DNA from: an uncultured Bacillota bacterium
GTDB lineage: Bacteria > Bacillota > Clostridia > Oscillospirales > Oscillospiraceae
Length of the DNA: 53,980 bases
Assembly: GCA_947650875.1 (NCBI GenBank)
Contig: CANSXE010000006.1
Span: forward strand, 1 to 53,980
Reading direction: 5' to 3'
This document shows, in pieces, positions 15,091-22,279 of the stretch. The position numbers and the translations under genes were made by a program. The notes under the pieces were generated by a model. It did no database searches, was not told the DNA's origin, and saw only the letters and a program-made list of their open reading frames with translations. Positions within the stretch are counted from its first letter, which is position 1; each line of letters begins with the position of its first letter.

Positions 15091-16659
15091 TTAACCTCGC
15101 TTCAGCGTCTTTTTTATCAGAGATACGCACAGCCCGGCCTCTTCCACCCGCAAAATCAGCGCCAGCAAAAAATAGAGGACGACGCCCAGCGCCGCGCAGG
15201 CGCCCAGGGCAAACAGCTCCCCCAGCTTGCCGCCGGGGAGAAGGGCTGAAAGCCCGACCAGCGCCCTGTACACGCACAGCCCCATCACAGCGGAAGCCAA
15301 TGTCATTTTCAACAGGTCTGTCAGGGCTCCGCCGTCCAAAATTCTCCCCTCTCCCCGCTGGAGGGGAAGAAGGAGGAGCAGGGCATACACCGCGGCGGAG
15401 ACCGCGGAGGTCAGTGCCAGTCCGGCCACCAAAAGCCGGCCGGTGAGGAGCTGGCACAGCACAAGATTCACCAGGATAGACACTCCTCCAGCCACCAGGG
15501 GCACCCGCCCCTGCTGCTTGGCGAAGTAGGCCCGGCTGAGGATGTTCTGGACCGCGTAGCCCGCCATACCCAGGGACATCCAGCTCAGGGCCGTGGATGT
15601 GATGCCGATGGAAAAGGCATCGAACTCTCCGCCGCCGTAGACAAGGGCGATCAGGGGCCGGGCTACCGCCATCAGCCCCGCCGACATGGGCAGCACAAAA
15701 AACAGGCAGACCCGCAGAGTCTGGCGGATGGTATTCTGAAACTCGCCCTCCCGCCCTCCGGCGGTAAGCCGGGAAAGCTTTGGGAAAATCACATTGGTCA
15801 CAGACAGGATAAAGGTTCCGGAGATGACCAGATACAGGTTGGAGGCATATTCCAGAGCGGACATGCCCGCCCCCTCGTAAAGCTGGGAGCCAAACCGGCC
15901 GTTGATGGCCTGGTTGATGGGCTGCACCCAGGTGGACACCATCACCGGCCCCATGAGGGCAAAAACCTTTTTCATGCCCTCAGACCTCACATCCAGCCCA
16001 GGCCGGTAGCGGTAGCCCAGCCGGCACAGGGGCGGAACAAGAATCGCCCCCTGGAGGAACCAGCCCAGCAGATAGGCCCCGGCCAGACCGAAGATGCCCA
16101 GCCGGACATCCAGCGTGAAAAAGTAGAGGATAATCACCGTGTTAGACACCGCCGACATGAGGGCGGGGGCGGTAAAATGGTCCTGGGCCTGAAGCACCCC
16201 CACCAGAGAGAAGGCTACGCCGGAGAAAAACACGGTGGGGAACATCACACGGGTGAGGGAGACGGCCAATTCGGTGGTGGCGGGGTCCGGGTAGTCGGTA
16301 AAGAGGGCCACCAGGGGCTGGGGAATCGCCATCCCCACCAGGGAGAGGACCCCGGTGAGCAGGGCGATGACAGTAATAAAGCTGCCGGCAAACCGGAAGG
16401 CCTCCCGCTTTCCCTTTTTGGTCAAATATTCGCTGAACACCGGGATAAAACAGGCGGCAATGGCAGAAGCAAACACCGCGTCGAAAAATACCCGGGGGAT
16501 GCGGCTGGCGGTAAAAAAGGCGTTGGCGGCGGGGCCCGTGCTGTAGTGGACGGCCAGCAGACGGTCCCGGTACAGGCCCAGCACCTTGCCGATGAGGGTG
16601 ACCGCCATCATAAAGCTGATGGTTTTTGCCGCGCTGTTTTGCTCCTCCAGAGTGCCCAC
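15091..16659 (-). CDS. murJ: MurJ/MviN-family lipid flippase
   Basis: A 522-aa MATE-like flippase with about 14 membrane helices. Family landmarks are the N-terminal TLIGKVLGLYRDRLLAVHY and the central ARG-like stretch around FGSQLYEGAGMSALEYASN. It moves lipid-linked precursors (lipid II for MurJ) across the membrane; as the first gene of a surface-polymer operon it might instead serve the secondary polymer. The start is unclear: the GTG at 16659 overlaps GGGGAGG, so initiation at the fourth codon (CTG, 9 bases after that site) is possible. The promoter at 16701-16729 appears to drive the whole 10-kb operon through znuB. Confidence 0.87.
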   Translation of the reverse strand: MGTLEEQNSAAKTISFMMAVTLIGKVLGLYRDRLLAVHYSTGPAANAFFTASRIPRVFFDAVFASAIAACFIPVFSEYLTKKGKREAFRFAGSFITVIALLTGVLSLVGMAIPQPLVALFTDYPDPATTELAVSLTRVMFPTVFFSGVAFSLVGVLQAQDHFTAPALMSAVSNTVIILYFFTLDVRLGIFGLAGAYLLGWFLQGAILVPPLCRLGYRYRPGLDVRSEGMKKVFALMGPVMVSTWVQPINQAINGRFGSQLYEGAGMSALEYASNLYLVISGTFILSVTNVIFPKLSRLTAGGREGEFQNTIRQTLRVCLFFVLPMSAGLMAVARPLIALVYGGGEFDAFSIGITSTALSWMSLGMAGYAVQNILSRAYFAKQQGRVPLVAGGVSILVNLVLCQLLTGRLLVAGLALTSAVSAAVYALLLLLPLQRGEGRILDGGALTDLLKMTLASAVMGLCVYRALVGLSALLPGGKLGELFALGACAALGVVLYFLLALILRVEEAGLCVSLIKKTLKRG

Positions 16660-16700
16660 CTCCCCACAAGAAAAATTTGGCGCAAGGACAGAATCAGTAT

Positions 16701-16729
16701 ATTTTACATCATGCGCACGCTTTTTTCAA
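16701..16729 (-). promoter_or_regulatory. Promoter of the murJ-csaB-znu operon
   Basis: On the minus strand TTGAAA (16729-16724) and TAAAAT (16706-16701) have a 17-bp spacer, about 40 bp upstream of murJ. A second -10-like TATACT overlaps just downstream. Confidence 0.65.
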
Positions 16730-16798
16730 CCGGAGATTCCTTAATGTTTTGTGAACATCATATTCAGCGGCCGCAGTCCCCCGCCCCGTTTTTTCCCA

Positions 16799-16827
16799 TT
16801 GAAACTCCATGACTGCTCTGCTATAAT
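16799..16827 (+). promoter_or_regulatory. Promoter of the glycosidase/SLH protein gene
   Basis: TTGAAA (16799-16804) and TATAAT (16822-16827), 17-bp spacer, 44 bp upstream of the start at 16871. It is divergent from the murJ promoter, with about 70 bp between the two -35 boxes. Confidence 0.7.
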
Positions 16828-16870
16828 GTAAAGCGTACGTTTTGACACATATACGCAAAGGAGTCTACCC

Positions 16871-19684
16871 ATGAGACATACCACATCCTTCCCCCGCCGT
16901 GCGGCGGCATTTTTCCTGGCATTTCTTCTCCTCCTGCCCACGGCCTACGCCACCGCGGGAGAGCGGAAAATACAGACCTCCACCCAGATTGTGGACGGCC
17001 TGACCTATAAAAATACCGTCACCGAAAACGGCGGCAGCCGGGTGGAGAGCTTCTCCCTGGAGCTGTCCCCCGACAGCGTGGCCCGGCCCATCCTGCTCCA
17101 GGGCTCGGGCACCATTTACGCCGGCGCCAGCATCAACAAGGCGGTATCCAGCGCCCAGGAAGCCGGTTACCATGTGCTGGGCGCCATCAACACCGACTTT
17201 TTCTCCATGTCCACCGGCGTGCCCATCGGAATGGTCATTGAGGACGGCATCTATAAGTCCAGCAACGACGGCGAAAACGCCATGGCCATCAGCGACAGCG
17301 GCATCTCTATTGTGGAGCGCCCCCAGGTTACCATGTCTCTGTATGACCAGAATACCGGTCTCACCGTAATTCCGGACAACTTCAACAAGGCCCGCCACGA
17401 GATTGGCGGCATCTACCTGCTGAACGGATACTTTTCCACCGTCTCCACCCGCAGCGAAGGCAGCGGCTGGTACGTCCGCATGAAGGCCCTCCCCGACGCC
17501 CACACCGGAAAAGCGCCCGAGCTCACCATCAACTCCTCCCTCACCCTGCAAGTGACGGAGCTGCTCCTCTCCGACCAGTCCATCGTCATCGGCCCGGACG
17601 AGTACATTCTCACCGCCGCCGACCCCTCTAACCGCAGCGACGCCTTTTCCGCCTTCCAGGTGGGAGACACCATCACTCTGTCCACCTCCTGTCTCGATCC
17701 CGTCCTGTCCGAAGCCCAGTGGGCCTGCGGCGTGGGGGACATTATGGTGCGCGGCGGCGCCATCACCGACTCCTCCTCCTGGACTTACGCCAAGGACGGC
17801 CGGCAGCCCCGCTCCGCCATGGGCATCCGCCCTGACGGCACCGCGGTTTTCTACGCTGTGGACGGCCGGCAGTCGGGCTATTCCGTGGGTCTCAGCCAGT
17901 ACAACCTGGCCGACGAGCTGCTCAGCCAGGGCTGCACCACCGCCGTCAACCTGGACGGCGGCGGCTCCACCTCCCTGTCCGTCTGGGTGCCTGGGCAGAC
18001 CGGCCCCGCCATGCAGAACAAGTCCTCTGACAGCCGGCCCCGGAGCTGCGCCACCTACCTGCTGCTGGTCACCGACCAGCGGGGAGACGGCACGCCCCGG
18101 CGGCTGGCCCCCAAGGAAAACGGCATGACCGTTCTCTCCGGCTCCTCCCTCCCCCTGCCCCAGGCCGCCGCCATTGACGCGGGACTCAACCCCGTCTCCG
18201 CCAACCTGGACGGACTGACCTACACCTCCCTGAGCGGCCTGGGAACCGTGTCCGGCGGGGTCTACACCGCCGGAGGGTACGCCGGAACCGACACCCTGCG
18301 CATCACCGCCGGCAATCTTGAAGGCTCCGCCCAGGTCCATGTGGTAAACCAGCTCACCGAGCTTAAAATCACCCGGTCAGGCAGCTCCTCCGCCCTCACC
18401 TCTCTGTCCGTCAAGCCGGGGCAGCAGATTCAGCTGGCCGCTTCCGGCGCCTACTGGGGCCGCACCGCCCTGCGGGACTTCACCGGTGTGAGCGTCAGCG
18501 TTCAGGGCGGCGTGGGCACGGTGGACCAAAACGGCCTGTTTACCGTCGCCCAAACCCTGAACGGCAGCGGCTCCATCACCTTCTCCGCCGGCGGACTGAG
18601 TCACACCATACAGGTCTCCTCCAGCTACATCCACAACGACGTGCAGCCCGGTCACTGGGCCTACAACGCAGTGGAGTACTGCTACCAGAAGGGGGTATGC
18701 AGCGGCATCAGCTCCACCCAGTTCGGCCCGGACAACTCCATGATCCGTGGGGACTTCATGCTCATGCTCTACAACGCCGCCGGCCGGCCGGCCGTCAGCA
18801 CCCCCTGCACCTTTACCGACGTATCCCAGAGCGACTACTACTACACCGCCCTGGCCTGGGCCCAGGGCAAGGGCCTGGCTTCGGGCACAGGGGGCGGCGG
18901 CTTCTCCCCCAGGGACAAAATCACCCGGGAACAGGCCTTCTCCCTCCTCCACCGCTACCTGCCCATCATCGGCAAAGACTGTCCCGACGGGGACCTGTCT
19001 GTGCTCAACCAGTTCAAAGACAGCAAGAGCATCGCCGGCTACGCCAGGACGGCGGCCGCCACCCTGGTGTCTCAGGGGCTGGCCTCGGGCAGCGGCGGAA
19101 ACCTGGACCCCAAGGGCACCCTGACCCGGGCCCAGATGGCCTCCCTGCTCTACCGCGTACTGGAGCACACCCCCATTCAGACCGACCCCACCACCCCTGT
19201 TGACCCCGTTTCTCCCGGCAACTACGCCCTGGCTCTGGACCAGAGCCAGCTCACCCTGGCATCCGGCGGCAGCGCCACCCTGAAGGCCGTCATTCTGCCC
19301 GCGGTGTCCAACGCCGCCGTCACCTGGACCAGCAGCAACCCCGACGCGGCCGTGGTCTCCTCCACCGGCATGGTAACCAACCTGTATCCCGGCACAGGGA
19401 ACGCCGCCGTCACCATCACCGCCAGCTGGAACGGCCTGACCTCCAGCTGCACCGTCACCTGCCAGCAGGCCCAGCACACCGGCACCGTCACCAACGCGGA
19501 GAACGGTCTCAACGTCCGCTCCGGCCCCGGCTCTGACTACGGCCGGGTGGGCGGCCTGAAGCCCGACGCCAGTGTGGTGGTTCTGGGCCAGCAGGAGGGC
19601 TGGTATCAGGTCCTCTTCCGCAACCCCGACGGCCAGGCCGCCATCGGCTATGTGTCCGCGGACTACCTCACGCTGAACCGGTAA
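16871..19684 (+). CDS. Secreted phosphodiester glycosidase (NAGPA domain) with SLH, Ig-like and SH3 domains
   Basis: A 937-aa exported protein. A signal peptide covers residues 1 to about 29. A phosphodiester glycosidase (NAGPA/DUF2233) domain spans about 80-400, with GAINTDFFS near 100 and the hallmark NLDGGGSTSL at 360-369. Three SLH repeats follow at about 595-765, each with the anchor motif as MIRGDF, ITREQAF or LTRAQM. A Big_2-type Ig-like domain (about 785-865) and an SH3b domain with LNVRSGPG (about 870-935) complete it. NAGPA-type enzymes remove phospho-linked sugars, fitting a role in trimming wall glycopolymers. SLH domains would tether it to pyruvylated polymer made by the adjacent csaB operon. 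GC-rich codon use matches the neighbours. Confidence 0.9.
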   Translation: MRHTTSFPRRAAAFFLAFLLLLPTAYATAGERKIQTSTQIVDGLTYKNTVTENGGSRVESFSLELSPDSVARPILLQGSGTIYAGASINKAVSSAQEAGYHVLGAINTDFFSMSTGVPIGMVIEDGIYKSSNDGENAMAISDSGISIVERPQVTMSLYDQNTGLTVIPDNFNKARHEIGGIYLLNGYFSTVSTRSEGSGWYVRMKALPDAHTGKAPELTINSSLTLQVTELLLSDQSIVIGPDEYILTAADPSNRSDAFSAFQVGDTITLSTSCLDPVLSEAQWACGVGDIMVRGGAITDSSSWTYAKDGRQPRSAMGIRPDGTAVFYAVDGRQSGYSVGLSQYNLADELLSQGCTTAVNLDGGGSTSLSVWVPGQTGPAMQNKSSDSRPRSCATYLLLVTDQRGDGTPRRLAPKENGMTVLSGSSLPLPQAAAIDAGLNPVSANLDGLTYTSLSGLGTVSGGVYTAGGYAGTDTLRITAGNLEGSAQVHVVNQLTELKITRSGSSSALTSLSVKPGQQIQLAASGAYWGRTALRDFTGVSVSVQGGVGTVDQNGLFTVAQTLNGSGSITFSAGGLSHTIQVSSSYIHNDVQPGHWAYNAVEYCYQKGVCSGISSTQFGPDNSMIRGDFMLMLYNAAGRPAVSTPCTFTDVSQSDYYYTALAWAQGKGLASGTGGGGFSPRDKITREQAFSLLHRYLPIIGKDCPDGDLSVLNQFKDSKSIAGYARTAAATLVSQGLASGSGGNLDPKGTLTRAQMASLLYRVLEHTPIQTDPTTPVDPVSPGNYALALDQSQLTLASGGSATLKAVILPAVSNAAVTWTSSNPDAAVVSSTGMVTNLYPGTGNAAVTITASWNGLTSSCTVTCQQAQHTGTVTNAENGLNVRSGPGSDYGRVGGLKPDASVVVLGQQEGWYQVLFRNPDGQAAIGYVSADYLTLNR

Positions 19685-19687
19685 CAA

Positions 19688-19929
19688 AAAAATCCCCCTT
19701 GTAAAAGGGGGATTTTGCAGACTGTCAAAAAAGCCCCCCTCTCAGAGGGGGGTGGCACGGCGGAGCCGTGACGGGGGGAGTTTTGAAGCAAAAAAGTGAC
19801 ATTGATTTGTTGCTTTACTCCCTCAGTCACCGCCTTCGGCGGCGACAGCTCCCTCAAAGAGGGAGCCTTAGAGGGCGGTAGAGAGTTTTTCGACAAGCTG
19901 AAAAATCCCCCTTGTAAAAGGGGGATTTT
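19688..19929. repeat. Composite element: MITE-like core flanked by 29-bp direct repeats
   Basis: Two identical 29-bp copies of a terminator-like hairpin (AAAAATCCCCCTTG onward; 19688-19716 and 19901-19929) flank about 184 bp. Inside, CAGACTGTCAAAAAA (19718-19732) and TTTTTCGACAAGCTG (19886-19900) form imperfect terminal inverted repeats (12 of 15), and between them lies the second copy of the spoIIA-spacer palindromic repeat (19733-19867). The first hairpin also ends the upstream gene's transcript. No protein is encoded. Confidence 0.75.
19733..19867. repeat. Palindromic dispersed repeat, copy 2
   Basis: Same modules and order as the copy at 102-214: a GCC-pyrimidine end, GGCACGGCGGAGCCGTGAC, a variable AT-rich centre, ACTCCCTCAGTCACCGCC, a short inner palindrome, and GAGGGAGCC. 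The centre is about 20 bp longer here, with the rest well conserved. Confidence 0.8.
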
Positions 19930-19977
19930 ACTATCTTCACCATTTGGGAATTTCTACATCCTTTACACATTTTCCTC

Positions 19978-20006
19978 TTGTATTATCCGACAAAATATGC
20001 TATACT
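19978..20006 (+). promoter_or_regulatory. Promoter of the structured RNA
   Basis: TTGTAT (19978-19983) and TATACT (20001-20006) with a 17-bp spacer. The predicted start near 20012-20014 coincides with the 5' strand of the long-range closing helix described below. Confidence 0.65.
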
Positions 20007-20011
20007 ATCCT

Positions 20012-20335
20012 CACGAGGCAAATAAAGGCAGAGCGTGAGGTGCCGTCAACACCCCACGCTCCTGCGGGGGTGTGCAAGCACCCACACAACAGCATTGCTG
20101 TACCAGCTCCTATTATAACGGTTTTCCCCTCTCTTTTCAAGGCCCGTTATAAAGAGTTTGTGTCTTGACATATGCGGTGTGGGTATTCAAAACCCACGCC
20201 GCTTATATTTGTCTCGGCGGGAAAACCTGCGCGGGGAGTTTGATCCCTCCTCAAAGTGCGCTCCCCCCGCGGGCGGAACCGCTGAGAAAACAAAGAGACG
20301 GCCTGTAACGGCTGTCTCTTGGAATGGTTGTAGCT
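20012..20335 (+). ncRNA. Candidate structured noncoding RNA or long structured leader
   Basis: About 320 nt of non-coding, highly foldable sequence. CGAGGCAAATA (20014-20024) pairs with TATTTGTCTCG (20206-20216), closing a multi-hairpin domain containing stems at 20031-20061, 20113-20152 (nine perfect pairs TTATAACGG/CCGTTATAA) and 20174-20202 (11 pairs). A rod follows: CTCGGCGG (20213-20220) with CCGCTGAG (20279-20286), then a 13-nt helix (20226-20238 with 20261-20273, one mismatch) and a tip stem TTTGA/TCAAA with loop TCCCTCC. The closing helix and the rod share bases 20213-20216, so they may be alternatives. A last hairpin lies at 20294-20319. Size and layout could fit a raiA-motif-like RNA or another class; identity is unproven. 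Confidence 0.6.
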
Positions 20336-20336
20336 T

Positions 20337-20498
20337 ATGCCTGATTATCAAAAGATGTACCTGACCATGGTCCGGGCCAACGCGCAAGCTGTTGACATTT
20401 TAATCAAGGCCCAGCTCGAATGCGAGGAGCTGTATATCTCCTCACCGGAGCCTGAGGTCACAGCGTTGGAGTTCAACCCTCAAAGCCCTCTTGGATAA
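20337..20498 (+). CDS. Small protein (53 aa)
   Basis: A 53-codon frame, MPDYQKMYLTMVRANAQAVD to EFNPQSPLG, with a helical, acidic character. Similar short proteins with an MPDYxKMY-type start are, from memory, common in Oscillospiraceae genomes and prophages; function is unknown. No good ribosome site is visible (only GGAATGG about 13 bases upstream), and the ATG comes 17 nt after a 10-bp hairpin, so translation may depend on the leader structure. The stop lies inside the following terminator hairpin. Confidence 0.55.
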   Translation: MPDYQKMYLTMVRANAQAVDILIKAQLECEELYISSPEPEVTALEFNPQSPLG

Positions 20499-20511
20499 GG
20501 GGGCTTTTTTT
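20482..20511 (+). terminator. Rho-independent terminator
   Basis: AAAGCCCTCTT and AAGGGGGCTTT (one G-U pair) around GGAT, followed by TTTTT. It overlaps the end of the 53-aa ORF and ends the structured-RNA transcript. Confidence 0.8.
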
Positions 20512-20518
20512 GTGCTCT

Positions 20519-20959
20519 CTACTCCAGGTCCTCAATCTGCATCCGTTTCAAATCCTCCAGGGTATCCCGCCGGCCCTTGTAGTGCAGCCAGATGCCGCCA
20601 AACACCGCCGTGGGGATATTGCTCACCAGGAAGACCACGCCGGCGACGATCAGGGTTCTGGGGTGGAACTCCACCTCCACCCGCTCCTCGGCCCCTGTCT
20701 GGGCCGGGACTTCCTGCCCGTTAGGCCCCACATAGCTCGCGCCGCCGGTGACGATGGCGCCGCGGACAGCGCCGAACGCAGCCAGGCTCAGCGTCAGCAG
20801 CAGGGACAGCGCCAGGGAGATGCCCGGCAGGATGAGCCCCAGCTTCACGTTCTTCCGGCACAGCCACACCTGCAAAGCCACCAGCAGAGCGATGGGGAGC
20901 ATCATCACAAACAGATAGATAATCAGGCCAAAAATGCCCGCAACAGAAGCCATTGCCAT
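20519..20959 (-). CDS. Small membrane protein of unknown function
   Basis: A 146-aa protein with three or four hydrophobic segments: about residues 6-32, 40-65 and 103-125. A polar Gly/Glu-rich loop separates the second and third segments, and the tail is charged (RRDTLEDLKRMQIEDLE). It starts one base after the DUF2089 gene ends (TAATG), with GGAGG 7 bases upstream, so the two proteins are coupled. Regulator-plus-small-membrane-protein pairs of this kind are frequent with DUF2089. Function unknown. Confidence 0.7.
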   Translation of the reverse strand: MAMASVAGIFGLIIYLFVMMLPIALLVALQVWLCRKNVKLGLILPGISLALSLLLTLSLAAFGAVRGAIVTGGASYVGPNGQEVPAQTGAEERVEVEFHPRTLIVAGVVFLVSNIPTAVFGGIWLHYKGRRDTLEDLKRMQIEDLE

Positions 20960-21264
20960 TACGATTCCTCCTTATTCCTCGTCTTCTTATACTCCGCAAT
21001 CAGGACCTTGGCGGTGTCCAGGTCCAGTTTTTCGTTCATCGCCAGCCGCTTGATGGTGGCGATGTAGGGGTCGGCGGCGGTGTTCTCCGTCAGCTTGATT
21101 TTCTGGATCAGCCGGTCCAGCCGCAGGCGCACCGTGGGGTAGGTGACGCCGTACTGTCCGGCCACCTCCTTCAGCGACCCGGAAGCCAGGATGAACTTCT
21201 TAATAAAGGCCACGTCCTCCTCCTCCAGCCCGGCCATCCACTCGGGCAGCAGTTCCATCGCCAT
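20959..21264 (-). CDS. DUF2089-family HTH regulator
   Basis: A 101-aa protein, MAMELLPEWMAGLEEED onward. The order of LEEEDVAFIKKFILASGSLKEVA and the helix-turn-helix around YGVTYPTVRLRLDRLIQKI is typical of DUF2089 proteins, predicted DNA-binding regulators often paired with a small membrane protein that may act as an anti-factor. The start at 21264 follows AGGAGGTG by 6 bases; the frame extends upstream across the promoter but is not coding there. A palindrome between the -35 and -10 boxes suggests that it regulates itself. Confidence 0.8.
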   Translation of the reverse strand: MAMELLPEWMAGLEEEDVAFIKKFILASGSLKEVAGQYGVTYPTVRLRLDRLIQKIKLTENTAADPYIATIKRLAMNEKLDLDTAKVLIAEYKKTRNKEES

Positions 21265-21289
21265 GGACACACCTCCTCTCTGTAGGTTC

Positions 21290-21318
21290 AGTATACACTT
21301 TAACATTATTAAAGTCAA
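21290..21318 (-). promoter_or_regulatory. Promoter with operator-like palindrome of the DUF2089 operon
   Basis: On the minus strand TTGACT (21318-21313) and TATACT (21295-21290) are 17 bp apart. The spacer holds the inverted repeat CTTTAA-CATTA-TTAAAG (21298-21314), an ideal site for repression by blocking RNA polymerase. Confidence 0.75.
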
Positions 21319-21344
21319 GCTTTAATTTTGTTTTTCTTTTTGTT

Positions 21345-21377
21345 AAAAAATTCCCCGCCACCCGGCGGGGAATTTTT
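21345..21377 (-). terminator. Terminator of the EamA gene pair
   Basis: AATTCCCCGCC and GGCGGGGAATT arms around ACCC, with TTTTTT on the minus strand, directly after the stop at 21376. Confidence 0.85.
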
Positions 21378-22260
21378 ACGCCTTCTTCCGCAAAAAGGAA
21401 AATTTTGTCTCGGAGCACAGCACCCCCACGAAGATGAGGGCAAAGCCGGCCAGCAGCCGGGGCGTGAGGGGGTCGCCGTAGAAGATCACCGCCAGAATCA
21501 CCCCGAACACCGCCTCCAGAGAGAGGATCACCGCGGCGGGGGCGGGCTCCGACCACACCAGCCCCACGTTCATCAGCACCAGACAGACGGCGGTAGCCAT
21601 AACGCACAGGTAGATCATGGGCCAGATCACCTCCGCCCGGGTCAGGGCGGAGAACTGAAAGGTTTCAGTGGTCAGGGCCAGCACCCAGGCGCACAGGCCC
21701 ACGGCAGCCAGCTGGACCACGGTGAAGAGCATCACGTCCTTCCCCCGCCCCAGCCGGGCCACGGCGATGATGTTGGCGGCACAGAATACCGCCCCCAGCA
21801 GGGTGAAGCCGTCGCCCACAGAGATGGTCAGCGTCTCAGTGAGGGACACCAGCCCCACCCCCGCGATGCACAGCAGGGCGGCGGCCACATTGTACCGGTC
21901 AGGCCGCTCCCGGAACAGGAGCCAGGCCATGAACGGGACAATCACGCAGTACACCGCCGACAAAAAAGCGTTGTTGGACGCGGTGGTGGTCTCCAACCCC
22001 ACCGTCTGGGCCCAGTAGACCCCAAACAGCAGCAGCCCCGCCAGACCGCCCCGCCACAGGTAGTCCGGGGAAAAGTCCTTCCAGTGCCGCCAGCTGAACA
22101 GAGCCACCAGGGGCGTCCCCACGGTAAAGCGGATGGCGATCAGATAGCCGGTGGGGATGTTGTCCAGGGCGCCCTTCATCAGCATAAAGGACGCCCCCCA
22201 GAAAAAGGCCGCGGCAAACAGCATGGGCTTGGCCAGCCGTTTCATGGTCCTGTCGGTCAC
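21376..22260 (-). CDS. EamA/DMT-family transporter, second tandem copy
   Basis: A 294-aa protein with ten hydrophobic helices in two EamA repeats (drug/metabolite transporter superfamily), probably an exporter or permease of small metabolites. It starts with GTG (MTDRTMKRLAKPMLFAAAFFWG) after GGAG. It is clearly paralogous over its whole length to the gene just upstream (22280-23161), including LTVLQL/TVFQF, YCVIVPF and the C-terminal FALIFVGVLCSETKFSFL. A 19-bp gap separates the copies. Specificity unknown. Confidence 0.88.
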   Translation of the reverse strand: MTDRTMKRLAKPMLFAAAFFWGASFMLMKGALDNIPTGYLIAIRFTVGTPLVALFSWRHWKDFSPDYLWRGGLAGLLLFGVYWAQTVGLETTTASNNAFLSAVYCVIVPFMAWLLFRERPDRYNVAAALLCIAGVGLVSLTETLTISVGDGFTLLGAVFCAANIIAVARLGRGKDVMLFTVVQLAAVGLCAWVLALTTETFQFSALTRAEVIWPMIYLCVMATAVCLVLMNVGLVWSEPAPAAVILSLEAVFGVILAVIFYGDPLTPRLLAGFALIFVGVLCSETKFSFLRKKA

Positions 22261-22279
22261 TTCATCAGCTCCAGATCAT

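Noticed and set aside
16865-18340. A 491-codon minus-strand open frame opposite the glycosidase gene
   Set aside because: Low-complexity Gly-rich antisense shadow; the plus strand has a signal peptide and catalytic motif.
20012-20216. 6S RNA or SRP RNA identity
   Set aside because: The fold is multi-branched rather than one rod with a central bubble, and the SRP GGAA tetraloop helix is absent; kept as an unnamed structured RNA.
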